A stretch of 64,000 bases of DNA from Gamarada debralockiae (taxonomy: Eukaryota; Ascomycota; Leotiomycetes; Helotiales; Hyphodiscaceae): the NCBI GenBank assembly GCA_002803225.1, contig NXFV01000626.1, positions 1-64,000 of the forward strand. The letters run 5' to 3'. The position numbers and the translations under genes were made by a program. Below are positions 11,574 to 22,800 of this stretch, one piece after another. Under the pieces are notes generated by a model. It saw nothing but the letters and a program-made list of their open reading frames with translations, did no database searches and was not told the origin of the DNA. Position 1 is the first letter of the stretch. Each line of letters opens with the position of its first letter.

Positions 11574-14437
11574 ATGTCCCGAGACTTCAGAAAGATAGTC
11601 ACAGGGAACGTCACAAGTCAGAAGCAGAAGCAGCGTGTAAGTAGTTTCACTCGTTTTGATCGTTGACATGACTTGAACGATTCTAATTCCTACCGTGGCG
11701 ACTAGTTCCCTTACGCCAACGGAGCTCTCTCCAGTCCCGGGATGTCTTTAAACGATTTATTAGATTCGGATGATGATGAGCCGCAGGTCGCTGATCCAAC
11801 AGGTCCTCATCAGCCACCCCGCATTGCAGAATGGAGATCGAATCTTGTCGCGCTTTCGCAGAGAGAGAACGTGAGCCATATTTCGCAATCTAGATCATTC
11901 AAACGTTCTCAGTAATTTAAAGGATTACATTGCTAACTGAGCGAATAGCTATACTTCGCAGCCTACCAAGACAAAATCCACGTAACCATACCTCTTGGCC
12001 TCAAGCAAACTATCCACGGCAAGCCTGATCTAATTCTCGACCTTCCTCAATCCAAAGACGGCACGATAGTTGGTGGATACATTGATAGAACAAATGGGCA
12101 TTGCGCCAATCATATCATAGTCGGAAATTTGGGGGCTTTGGAGATTGTCCTAGTAGCTTGTGATGATGGTGACGCCATAGCCTTCTACACGCACAATATC
12201 CAAGCTGCCATCAAATCGCCTGGAAATCAACATAATATCCGGCCTTGCTTTCACGAGAATGTCGGAATTAGCGCATGGGGTCTTGCAATTCATGCCGAGT
12301 CTCGAAGTGAGTAATTCTCGGAGCAGCCTGGCCGGATTCATGAGTTCTACTCTCGACTCCGACCTATGATGGTATCTTTGGTGTCCGGAACTCGTTAAAC
12401 CCGCCTATCCCTAATCTTTTATCTTTATTGAACGATTGCTGACCCGATATTTTCAAGTGATCGCAGTGAGCTCGAACAATCGGGAGGTGGTGGTATTCCG
12501 CTACGGATGTACAACTACAAGCACAAGCACTAGCTCTGGCACAACTACTTACGAGGATTACGATGAGGGCTTATTGGATGTCTTTTCCGAGCAGATCCAG
12601 TTGACCGAGAGTAAAGCAGCCCTATTCCCGGCAATCGCTCAGCCCGATTCAACGATTCGTTGGAACAGCTTTCGAAGGGTCCTTAAGCTCGGTCCGGAGG
12701 GTCACAATATACCATCTATTGATTTCTCCAATGACTCAAATGGAGACGCACATTCGATTCTTGCTACAGACATTTTGGGAAATCTATGGATTCTCGACAT
12801 TTGGGGAGATGAAGCAGAGCACGACATAAGACGCATACCGAGTATACACAAAGACCCTCCTCGAGGGAATGCTGTTATGTGAGTAAAAGTTTCTTTCTTT
12901 TTTGAATTCACTCATTCGAAGTGAACAATTCAGCACTTGGAGTTTTGCAAGGCGATTTAGTAGCCCGATGGAGGTTGAAGATGCCCCCTTTCCTCACTGG
13001 AGTGATACGTTTTGTCCTTTCCAATACTTAGAACGCAATTGAACGATTCAATCCTTCATGTAAGTTCATGAAGAAGCTAAGTTGGCAATCGCCTCATCAT
13101 CAATTCGGAATGATTGATTTGGAAACTTCTCTGGGCTCGTCGATTTGTGGGATTTCGGTCATTCACTTGAAATGATCCTTCCAAAAAGTCGTCGGATTGT
13201 CCGTTGTGCCCTCTTCCAACCATTCATTCTGAATAGCCGGCTGCCAATCATTCATTCGAATTCAATTATTCACCTGCTAATATATCGCTAGGGGCTGGGG
13301 AGCTCTGGTATTGCCCCTTGGAGCTTTTAAGCGCACTGCGACTCCGGAAGAAGCACTCGGCGTACCCGCTCTCAGCTTGGAGAAGGTAGTCTGTAAGGCT
13401 CAGCTAGGCCAGCTAAAGACAAAGCTCGAACGACATTTTGATATCACCGATACACTCTCCAGAGTGGATGACTCATCACCATACCACCCCTTGTTTGTGA
13501 GTTATTCGAGGAGCAGCATATTTCCTTTTTTGGACTGTTTCATAAGCTAGGACTCATGACCATATCTCAACCGCTGATTGAGTGATTACTGACTTCCGAT
13601 CCTCCACAGGGATATGGACTTGGCGGGCCTGGTACTGCTCCTACATTGCCAACCCCCAACACTACTGCTGGATTAGGAACGATCACATCTTCTGAACGAT
13701 CATCGAACCAAGATCTCAAGCTGAAATTCTTTCCGCCCCAGGTATCCGCCGAGACAGGTAGGAAGTATTTTGAAGCCCTTATCAACACGCCCGAGAAGGA
13801 GGTAGATGTTGAGAACGAGGCCAAGTTTGCAAAGTTGATGCGGCTGGCAGAATTCGACAACCATTTGAGAGAAAGCGCGGAAAGCACGTTGAAGAGGCTG
13901 GAGTCGAAACCTGAGCCGGAGCCGGCGAAAGGAGACACCAAAACTCCTATCTATCGCCTACAAGACAAATGTGCGATTTTGAGGACCTACCAGGACGATA
14001 TCGAGCTGCTACCCCCAACCCCGACTATACCGAGGACCATATGTCGAAAGGTTCTCAAACAAACTCTACCCGTGCCTATTGCGCATCAGATACATTTCGA
14101 GCGGTTGATTTTCCAGGCCCTAATTGTTGAGTTGTCTTTGGTGATTGTGGGATCGCAAATTGGACGAGTGGCATTGATATCACTGACGAGACCGGAAGAC
14201 AGCTTCTCGCACAACGGACCAGTAACAATGTTCCGAATCGATCAGATTTTACCTACAAAGACCCACGAGACCCAGGGGTTTCGGCCGTCTGTTCCGCTGT
14301 TGGGGTTAGCGGTATCCCCATTGCAGGGACAGCAGATGAAGGAGAGGAGAAGATGGAGGTTGATTATGCACTACTACGATCACTCGATCTTGAGTTACGA
14401 ACTGAGTAGGGAGGGGGATGACTTGCTTGTGCTTTGA
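11574..14437 (+). CDS. CRT10-family regulator, 6 exons
   Basis: Exons 11574-11636, 11706-11870, 11949-12306, 12458-12878, 13292-13496 and 13610-14437 join in phase to 679 residues. Family marks are the segment beginning LYFAAYQDKIHV, then GGYIDRTNGHCANHIIVG, ACDDGDAIAFYT, PCFHENVGISAWGLAIH, SNNREVVVF, a GWGALVLP block and the C-terminal RRWRLIMHYYDHSILSYEL. These read as a WD/beta-propeller-like protein of the CRT10 family, known in yeast as a regulator of ribonucleotide reductase gene expression; the role here is inferred. The N-terminus has an acidic LDSDDDEP patch. The intron between 12878 and 13292 is unusually long (413 nt) and could hide an extra exon: 12934 onward is protein-like but ends in a stop. 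Confidence 0.85.
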
Positions 14438-16728
14438 ATATGGCGTCGGAACAATGGGATATCGGAATGGCATGGAATGGCGTAGCATGGGAAGGGAATG
14501 ATACCAGATTGCTTCTGCCTGTTAATTGTATGAATAATTCATTGAAGTCGGATAGTTACTGAACGATTAGCAAGTTTCGTATTAAATCGTTAATTGCATT
14601 TGATCCCGTCCCTATGCGCTGGCTATTTGGTCTTTCTAAGCAATTGAATGCTTGGTGAAACGGTCTCTCAGTCAACGTCAACCATTGAATTGCTCCAAAA
14701 GATCTCCTGGGTGCTTCAATACCAGCCCTCCATTTCCAATCACTCCCACGGCATATGACCCTCTCACATGTGAGATGCACAAAGGGTCCCTCTCGCACCC
14801 CTGCCATGCCCCCTACTGGTCAAGATCTTAGCGGATCCCAAGGCCAGCACACTGCAGAGCCGAAAGCGGAGACAAACTTTTTCGCCTCAAGATCTGACAA
14901 CCGACTTTTACACATCTCGCATTCTCATTGGTCTTTCTTGACGACGATAAGGCTAAAGTGCTACTAGGACGGATTGGGCGAGTAGCGACATCCGTTATCT
15001 TTGACCTCTCAGAAGAGTGAAGAAAGAGCGAAAATAATTTGAATATCAAACGCCGAGAGAAAAGCACGTCATTTTTGGCTCTGGGACGGTAATAAGACGG
15101 TAAGAGGTCGAGAAGGAGAGAGAGGAGTGTGGAGGTGAAAATTTTGAGGTCTTGTGATTGAGAACATGAGGGACAGAGGAAAATCAAATGCCTCATCCAG
15201 ATAGCTGGAACTTGGTACCTGAGAGGAGGAGATTTTTCTTTTGCAGCTTCGGAAGCCAAGCGAGAAGAGAAAGACTGGAAGAAGGCTGACGGATGGACGG
15301 GAAGCAGGGTTTTCAGATGGAGATGGCCGAGGAGGGGAGGGAGATCTTGAATACCTCTTTTTGAGTTTACACATGATCGCCAAATGTCTAAATGGTACAG
15401 CAAAAAACTATGAGTTCTCACGAGGAGATCAAGATTTCACTAGCTGCTAGATGCAGCCACGAAAGTCAAGTTTCTAGGTGTCAACTACTGATGCGTATGC
15501 GGAGGGAGCTCGAGGAGGATTTTGATATTCTAGGATGAAAAGAATAAACTCCACGGGTTGGAATGCTCTCTCAACTGGGCTTTTACCCCACAGCCTCAAG
15601 GAATACATTACCTCACAGGGCGTGGGAGAGCTGAAGAGGGCATCAGCAACTGGTCCAATTCAGATTTAAGGTACGTATTAGAAACCTCCGTGGAAATGCT
15701 CCCCATGCCCTTCCTGAAGCCTCATCTAGAGAGCTTCTGTGCATGACAGCCACCCCTGAACGACAACAACTGAACATCCACAAAAGTACGGAGAAAAAAG
15801 CTCATCAACATGGTCTGACATGCACTTCCCAGCCCCGCCAAAATTTGCATGCATGGGTAGGTCTTTTCTGCCCAGCCAGTCAACACAGCTCCACAGCTCA
15901 AGATCCAATGTTGTGGCGCGGCATTGACCTCACTCCACTTCGCAACCATCAGAATCAGACTTTGATACCCACGTCCTGCTGCCGCAAGATCTGCCATGTC
16001 ATATTACCCGTTCTCGTTTAAGCTGCAGCGAGAGGCTGGGCCTGGATGAAAAATATCTGAGCAAGGAGGAAGCTCTCCTCGATCCCACGTCTTCCTCGAT
16101 CTTTGCAGGGTCCCTCCAACTTTTTGGCTTGCAGATCCCAAGTCCCAGATCTCCCCAGCGGGGACCACGGAACACCCGTTCCTTCCTCAAACTTTGCCTG
16201 CCAGACGAGCTGATATGGACGAGCCGCGTGTTGATTCGATTCCGCAGCAAATGGAATCTAGCGTGCTATGCTTTTTTTCGCGCTTCTGGTGACTGGGTTT
16301 CTTGGAGGGTCTTGGTATTGATTTGAGATTTACGGGCTTAGTGGGACGTGGGAGGGCAGACTACGAGGGATTGCGGGATAAGTACTAAAGAGATGTAGAT
16401 GCCCCGATTTTTTCCATAAATTCTGGGATTGAGGACTAGCATCTACCTGGGCTTCTAGAGCCAGAGATATACTTACACTGTTATCTCCCCCAAGTCATCT
16501 TCTTGCCCATCAACCTCCTTTCTCCCCAAAAATTTAAAGGAACACTTCTGTGTGTCTCCTACCTATTCATATATTTATAGCTGCATTCCTCAGCAAAGTT
16601 TCTGTAGTTATTTTGTCAGACAATCGCGACGGTTTTTGGAGGATCATTGGCCGACCTCGGCACGAATTGTCAACACTTTTTAACTTCGGCGTGACGTCTT
16701 CAACTGAACGAGGAGAAATCCCTTCAAG
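14438..16728. other. Intergenic 2.3-kb region ahead of the ammonium transporter
   Basis: No gene is supported. A 197-codon minus-strand frame (15421-14828) is Ser/Leu/Arg-rich with no domain. The last 300 bases before the transporter ATG are C/T-rich, as fungal core promoters and leaders often are. Confidence 0.5.
16481..16486 (-). promoter_or_regulatory. Possible GATA-factor (AreA/NIT2-type) site
   Basis: TTATCT on the plus strand reads AGATAA on the minus strand and fits the HGATAR core bound by nitrogen-regulatory GATA factors. It lies about 240 bases before the ATG of the ammonium transporter, a class of gene usually under nitrogen catabolite control. A single six-base match is weak evidence by itself. 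Confidence 0.3.
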
Positions 16729-18564
16729 ATGTCCGCACCTGCATCATATTACCCAAATTATGCCTATGTAGGACCTCCCGCAGTCTACAATGGCACCGGT
16801 GCAAATGGAGGAGACTCAGGTACGAAATCTTCCCCTTCATTTCCTCATACCTCTTCTTCCATGTTCAAAGTTTTCCTTTCTGAGAAACTATAAACAAAAG
16901 CTAATTTCCCAATTCTACCACAGCCGTCGAGAATTTGAATCAATGGTTCAATCCAGGCGACCAGGCATATATCATTGTCTCATCATGTATGGTCCTTATC
17001 ATGATTCCAGGACTAGGCTTCCTTTACTCCGGACTTGCGCGCCGCAAGTCTGCACTCTCCATGATCTGGGCGTGTATGGCATCCTTCTCAATCATCGTTT
17101 TCCAATGGTACTTCTGGGGTTATTCGCTGGCTTTCAGTTCCTCTGCGACAAATGGATTTATTGGAAACCTGGCACATTTTGGTCTGAGGGGAACACTTGG
17201 AACACCATCTCCCGGATCGCCTCTGATTCCCGAATTGCTGTACTCTTTCTACCAAGTAAGTTTTGGCGGGCGATTGCAGGTGGGGATACAACTGACGTAG
17301 AATAGTTGCAATTCTGTGCAACCACAGCCGCCATTGTGATGGGAGCCGTAGCCGAACGAGGCCGTCTCATACCTGCCTTGGTTTTCATCTTCCTCTGGGC
17401 TACGATCGTGTACTGCCCTCTTGCATGCTGGGCATGGAACATAAACGGGTGGGGATTCAAATACGGAATTTTGGATTACGCTGGAGGCGGACCTGTCGAA
17501 ATTGGATCTGGTCTTTCCGCCCTCGCATACTCGATGGTTTTGGGTAAACGCCAGGAGAAAATGATGTTGAATTTCAGACCACACAATGTCTCTTTGATCA
17601 CTCTTGGCACGGTTCTCCTGTGGTTTGGGTGGTTAGGATTTAACGGTGGATCTGCATTCGGAGCCAATCTTCGCGCAGTTATGGCTTGCTGGAACTCCTG
17701 CTTGGCAGCAATGTTCGGCTCAATCACCTGGTGCATTCTCGATTACAGACTCGCTCGCAAATGGTCAATGGTCGGCTGGTGTTCAGGATGTATTTCTGGC
17801 CTCGTTGCCGCAACCCCAGCTTCTGGTTTCATCCCACCGTGGGCTGCAGTCATCTTGGGTATTGTCACGGGAATGGTTTCTAACTTTTCAACCAAGAGTA
17901 AGTCCAGTTCAATTCCTACAAAATCCCGTATTCTAACAACTTTTCAGTCAAGTTCTGGATCCGAATCGACGACAGCATGGATGTCTTCGCCGAGCACGGA
18001 ATTGCTGGAATGATAGGTCTAATCTTCAACGCCCTCTTCGCAGCCGACTACATCATCGGCCTCGACGGCGTCAACACAGGTATCATCAACGGCGGCTGGC
18101 TCAACCACAACTACAAGCAGCTTTACATCCAAGTCGCTTACATCGTAGCCTGCACTGCCTACGCATTCGTCGTGTCCGCTCTTCTCGCATTCATCATCAA
18201 CATTATTCCAGGCCTGCATCTCCGTGCTTCTGAAGAAGCTGAACTCCTTGGAATGGACGACGACCAACTTGGCGAATTCGCATACGATTACGTTGAAGTC
18301 CGCAGAGATTATCTCGCTTGGACACCAGCTCACGATGAGCCTGAGAAGACAGAATCTAATGTTAACCCCTCAGATCGCCATGGTATCCCCGAGCACAGTG
18401 GTATGATTCAAGGCCACTCACCAGATAACATCAGCAACGACGGCGGTAACGGAAACGCACATACGGGTATCCAAGGAGATCGTCATGGTATTGCAGCAGA
18501 AGATCGAGAAAAGGAGAAAGCGGGTATACTCAACGCCAATGGAAATAGCCAAAAATCTCAGTAA
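16729..18564 (+). CDS. Ammonium transporter, Mep1/Mep3/MeaA type, 4 exons
   Basis: Exons 16729-16819, 16924-17255, 17306-17897 and 17948-18564 join in phase to 543 residues. It has the Amt/Mep fold: about eleven membrane segments, AYIIVSSCMVLIMIPGLGF, GLARRKSALSM, the signature DYAGGGPVEIGSG, LLWFGWLGFNGGSAFGAN, and a C-terminal cytosolic region beginning near ASEEAELLGMDDDQLGEF. The first His of the pore twin-His pair is Glu (about residue 206) while the second is kept in AEHGIAGM (about residue 355). That pattern marks Mep1/Mep3-like, generally lower-affinity and faster carriers rather than the Mep2 sensor type. It acts at the plasma membrane in ammonium uptake. The last 70 residues are Asn/Gly/His-rich and poorly conserved. 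Confidence 0.95.
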
Positions 18565-18990
18565 TGAGATGAAAAAAATGAGACGAGTGTTTTTGGGTTT
18601 TACGAATGATTTGGATATGCATGGAGTTGGTTATGGGAAGCGATATTCGGTTGGGCTTGTTGCTAACATTTGCCCTGTACGGGATGTTATGATTGAGATA
18701 TATCCCTGAAGATGTTTTTATTTTGTCTGTATATATAACATCTTATGAAAAGATCATATACTTCAATACTTACACTCACACCTTCTATCTGTCCTAGGTA
18801 ATTGCAAATACACCCTAAGTTAGTCCTCCACACCTCATATCTCCAAACCGAGCTACAGCTACTGTCTCCTAAACTGATGTCGGCGTCCTCAGCTTGAATC
18901 GCCAGACGCACCTCGCCGGCGTCCCCTACTTTCTCATGAAGATCACAACACCTCAACTTCTTGACAACAGATATCACAACACCGCAAACC
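18565..18990. other. Downstream region of the transporter gene
   Basis: This stretch probably contains the transporter's 3' untranslated region, then AT-rich spacer. A 96-codon minus-strand frame (18977-18687) has no recognisable domain; it might be a downstream exon of the next tentative gene, but I found no convincing splice. Confidence 0.4.
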
Positions 18991-19341
18991 TCATCTCATC
19001 ATGCATTCATCTCCCACAGATGGAAGCACCCCATAAAGCTCAACGCACGACGTCAAAATAGCCAAACCACCCATGACGACAACATCTGCACCCCAGTCCG
19101 CCATTGCCGCATCTCTTCCCTGCAAAACTCTACTCAAACGTTCCGTTTCTATTTCTATTTTCTCGCCTAAAGTCCGTCGTCCGCTGTGCAGAGCTCGAGA
19201 GGTGGTGGGTGGTGCGTTTTCCTTATCAGTACCCCCGTCCTCCCCCCCTTCGCCTAATCCCAATGCAGCGCTTGGCTGATAATGGGGCTTTTGGCCCAGA
19301 TAAGGAAATAGCAGATGGGATTTTGAGATCGAAGGTTGCAT
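18991..19341 (-). CDS. Tentative small hypothetical protein
   Basis: An ATG at 19341 opens 116 codons. The product has a Gly/Asp-rich middle, a charged helix-like stretch (EKIEIETERLSRVLQGRD) and a hydrophobic segment ADVVVMGGLAILTSCVEL near the C-terminus, suggesting a small membrane-associated protein. I do not recognise a family. The opposite strand and a shifted frame are also open across much of this GC-rich patch, so chance is a serious alternative. Confidence 0.3.
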   Translation of the reverse strand: MQPSISKSHLLFPYLGQKPHYQPSAALGLGEGGEDGGTDKENAPPTTSRALHSGRRTLGEKIEIETERLSRVLQGRDAAMADWGADVVVMGGLAILTSCVELYGVLPSVGDECMMR

Positions 19342-19823
19342 ATGGGAGACTAAGGGGGAGGGGTCCGAGTGAGACTGGGATAGGGGAAGGAGGTGGTGTC
19401 ATTGTGGATCTGCTTCGGGGATGTTTTGCAACGCATCGGAGGGAAGCTGGAGGTTTGATAAGAGGTGCAGTGAAGGCAGGAGGGGCATTCGGGATAATGG
19501 GCATGTTTCGAATGCTCCTTTGGTTGACAGAGGCGGTTGACCAACCGGAGCTGATGAATGAGTCTCTACTCTTTCCTATTCCATGTCTGAACCTCCCCGT
19601 AGTCCTTCCTAGATAAGCTGTACACCATCACACGACATAACACTTGACGAAAATGGAAAGGCAGGTTGTATGTGAAACGATTAACGAACTACTTTTAAGA
19701 AAAAGACAATCTACCAAATACACCAAAATCATACAAGCTTCCCTCTTGCAATTATCATCTGTCCAATCACAAAACGCCAACGACCATGCAATCATTACGT
19801 ATGCCCAAAAGAATATCACCTAT

Positions 19824-22800
19824 TTAAATAACGCTCTCCTCCCCATAATCCGCAGGCATACTGCTCTGCATACTAATCCTCGAATGATTCGGCTGACTTC
19901 CATTGCTGAAGATCCGAACTTGCTTCTTCGGCTTTGCCACAAGGACCTGCGCTGGACAGACAACGATCTCTTCATCGCCTTCTCCACTATCATCGCCCTT
20001 CTTCACCACTAAGGGGAAGAGGACGATCCTCACGACGGCCTTTTGGGCTTCCAGTTCCTCGTTGGAGACGGTGTCGCCGCTGCGCTCGTTCATGAGTGCG
20101 GCATTGAAGGATACTTTGCTGGCTAGGTCGCCGTTGGCGTCGTACTCGGGCTGTAGAGGTGGGAGCATCATGTACTCTGCACGTTGAGTGCGCATCTCGA
20201 TTGAGAGTTCGACGGCTGCCTTCATGACCCGTGTTAGTTGCTCTTGGATCTGTTGCTCGAGATGGCTTGGCGGAGGTAGGATCTCAGTCAGTGTCTCTAA
20301 GACCGCGTTGACAACCGCTAGAGTATCTTGCTCTCGTTGTTGAACAAATGCCTCACGCTTGGAAAGCAACGTGAGCGTGGTGGCGCGCCATTGGTGGACT
20401 GCTGATGGTGGTCCGACTTCAGAAAGAAGCTTCTCTAGTGACTTGAGCTTCTGTCTTTGCTCGCGGTCCATACCGAATAGGTAGCGTGTGAAGACGAACT
20501 CCCACACCATCGTCATTGTCATCGACATGAAAACATCTCTGCGCCTGACTCGATCTGCCAAGTAGCTGTCCACATCTGAGCCATCCAAGATAGCATTGTC
20601 TAATCGATCAATGATCTTGTCGTTGTTGATCTCGCTCGTAAGTCTGCAAGCCCGCATGTCTGAGAATTTCGAGAATCGAAGGACCCATTGTTGAACATGC
20701 TGGCATAATTGTTGGCAGGCATTGTCGAAGTAGTCTTCGTCTCTGATCGTAAGAAACTCGCTGTCGCCGGCCTTCGATTCCAGGATCTGCCGTTGCATTT
20801 CCCTGATTTGTTCCTTGGCTGCTTCCAACTGAGCACGCAACTCAGCAATCTCTTGGTCCTTATCCTGCACAGCTTTCTGAACCTCATTCCTCACAATTCC
20901 TTCCATACCCTGAGACAGATTGTTGTGCGAATCGCGCACTTCTTGAAGCTCCCGAGTCGCCTGAGCATGTTGCAATTCGAGGCTGTTGTATCTATCATTG
21001 TGTTGGTTGCCCAGGGTTATATTCGCACTCGTCAAGCCTTCGTTGACTTCGGTGAGTCTCGTAACTTCGTTTTGTAACCAGGCGAGGGTTCGTTTGAGGC
21101 TGTCGAGCTCGGCATCCCGTTCGACCAGAGCTGAAGATGCATGTTGGGTTGTCTGAAGGGCACGGTCGGCTTGGGCCTTTGCATCTGCGAGCGCTCTGTT
21201 TTCGGCAGCTAACTGGTCGAGGCGTTGTTCGAGCTCGAGGACTTGCATGCTTTGTCGGCGGCGCATACTGTGGGGTCGAGTGGGTGAGCGTGGAGAGCCC
21301 ATGCGGCCTTCACCGAAGCCATCCTGTATCAACTATTAGCAGCTGTTCGTCAATAATCAATTCACTTTATCTTACATAGACATCCGCCATCTCTTTGGCC
21401 CTGACTCGGCCCTCGTTTGCTTGTGGATTTGCAGGGGCGGCTGTTGTTGAAGCTTCAACGGCTGCAGCTGTGATCGCAGCAAGTTCAGCTTCTTTAGCGA
21501 GATCAAGGTTGCTTCGTTGGCTCAGAGACCGCAAGTCCCCACTTTTCCGATCGCTACGGCGGAGCGGAGGTGTGCTTGACGAATGATTGCTGCCAACGCT
21601 TTCTGGCCGTTGAATTGGGGTTCGAAGGCGATTGATATTTGAAGATGACCTTTGACTTTGGGCACTATCAGGTCGCTTTTCTCTGCTCGCTTGACGTGCA
21701 GCAGCAAATCCGATAGTTGCCCCGGCAATGGCCGCGGAGTTGTCGCTGACTGTCCTCGGTTTCTCAGCCTTTGGACGCGGTGAAGTATTCAGGTCTCCAT
21801 ATTTATCTTCCTTGGAAGTTTGTGATCGTTCAAGGTCTGGAGATTCGATTCGTTGGACACGTTGTTTCACGATGCTATCTGGCTTTTGGGAGCGATGAAT
21901 TGTCTTGGTCCGATGGAGATCTGTGTGGCTTTCTTCCTTATGTCGTTGCGAGGGAAGTAAATCTCGATCTTCATCGTGGTGCCTGGGTCTCCCTTCCTCC
22001 GAGACAGGTGATCGACGAATAGTTTTCGTTCGATGGAGGTCTGTGTGGATTTCATCATGATGCCTTTGTGATGGATGGAGGTCTCGATCGTCGTCATGAT
22101 GTCTATGTGGCCGTTCTTCTTCCGATGTGTGAGCTCGATGGAAATCTCTCTCTTGTTCTTGTCGCTGGTGTGATCTATGAGTGTCCGCCGCCCTTTCCTC
22201 TTCCCCATGATGCTTCGTATTTTTCTCGACCTTCGGTCTCTGTGATCCGTGAAGATCCACAGTCTCCGACGCTTCATCAACAGAAGGCCATGAAAGTCTT
22301 GCAATTGCATCATCAGAATTTGAAACTGGTGCGACTCTTCTCTCAAGAGGCGAAGATTCACGAAGATGAACCCCGCTGTCCCGGATGTGTTCGTCTGCAA
22401 ATGGCCGTTGCCCAGGAATTGGCGAGTCTGTGACGAAGGCACTGTCCCGATTGATATCGTCTGTACCATGAGGGTATGATGGACGCTCGAAAAGCTCGGT
22501 CTCCATTTGTGCTGGACTCTCTTCTCTCACAACTGCCAAGCCTGAAGAGCCTTGGTGAGAATATCTTAGACTACTTCGAGGTCGGAATTGATCGTCTTGA
22601 AATGAGAGACCCCTATCAACTGGAGACTCTTCGACAAAGTCACTAGGAGGTGTTGTTGGCCGTCGCTCGAAAGGAGTGTGCTCGGTGCGAGTCTCTTCGA
22701 CGATGGTTCTCGGCGGTTCAGCAAATGGATGATTGATAGATTCCTCTATTTCTCTCGACTCTGGTGGCTCTTCAGGCGTGTTCCAGGTAGCCAGACGACC

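Noticed and set aside
14828..15421. 197-codon minus-strand frame upstream of the ammonium transporter
   Set aside because: Ser/Leu/Arg-rich composition, no domain, no splice sites of good quality, and another frame on the same strand is open too.
19104..19616. 170-codon plus-strand frame opposite the tentative minus-strand gene
   Set aside because: Low-complexity Gly/Arg-rich stretch with no domain; both strands are open in this GC-rich patch.
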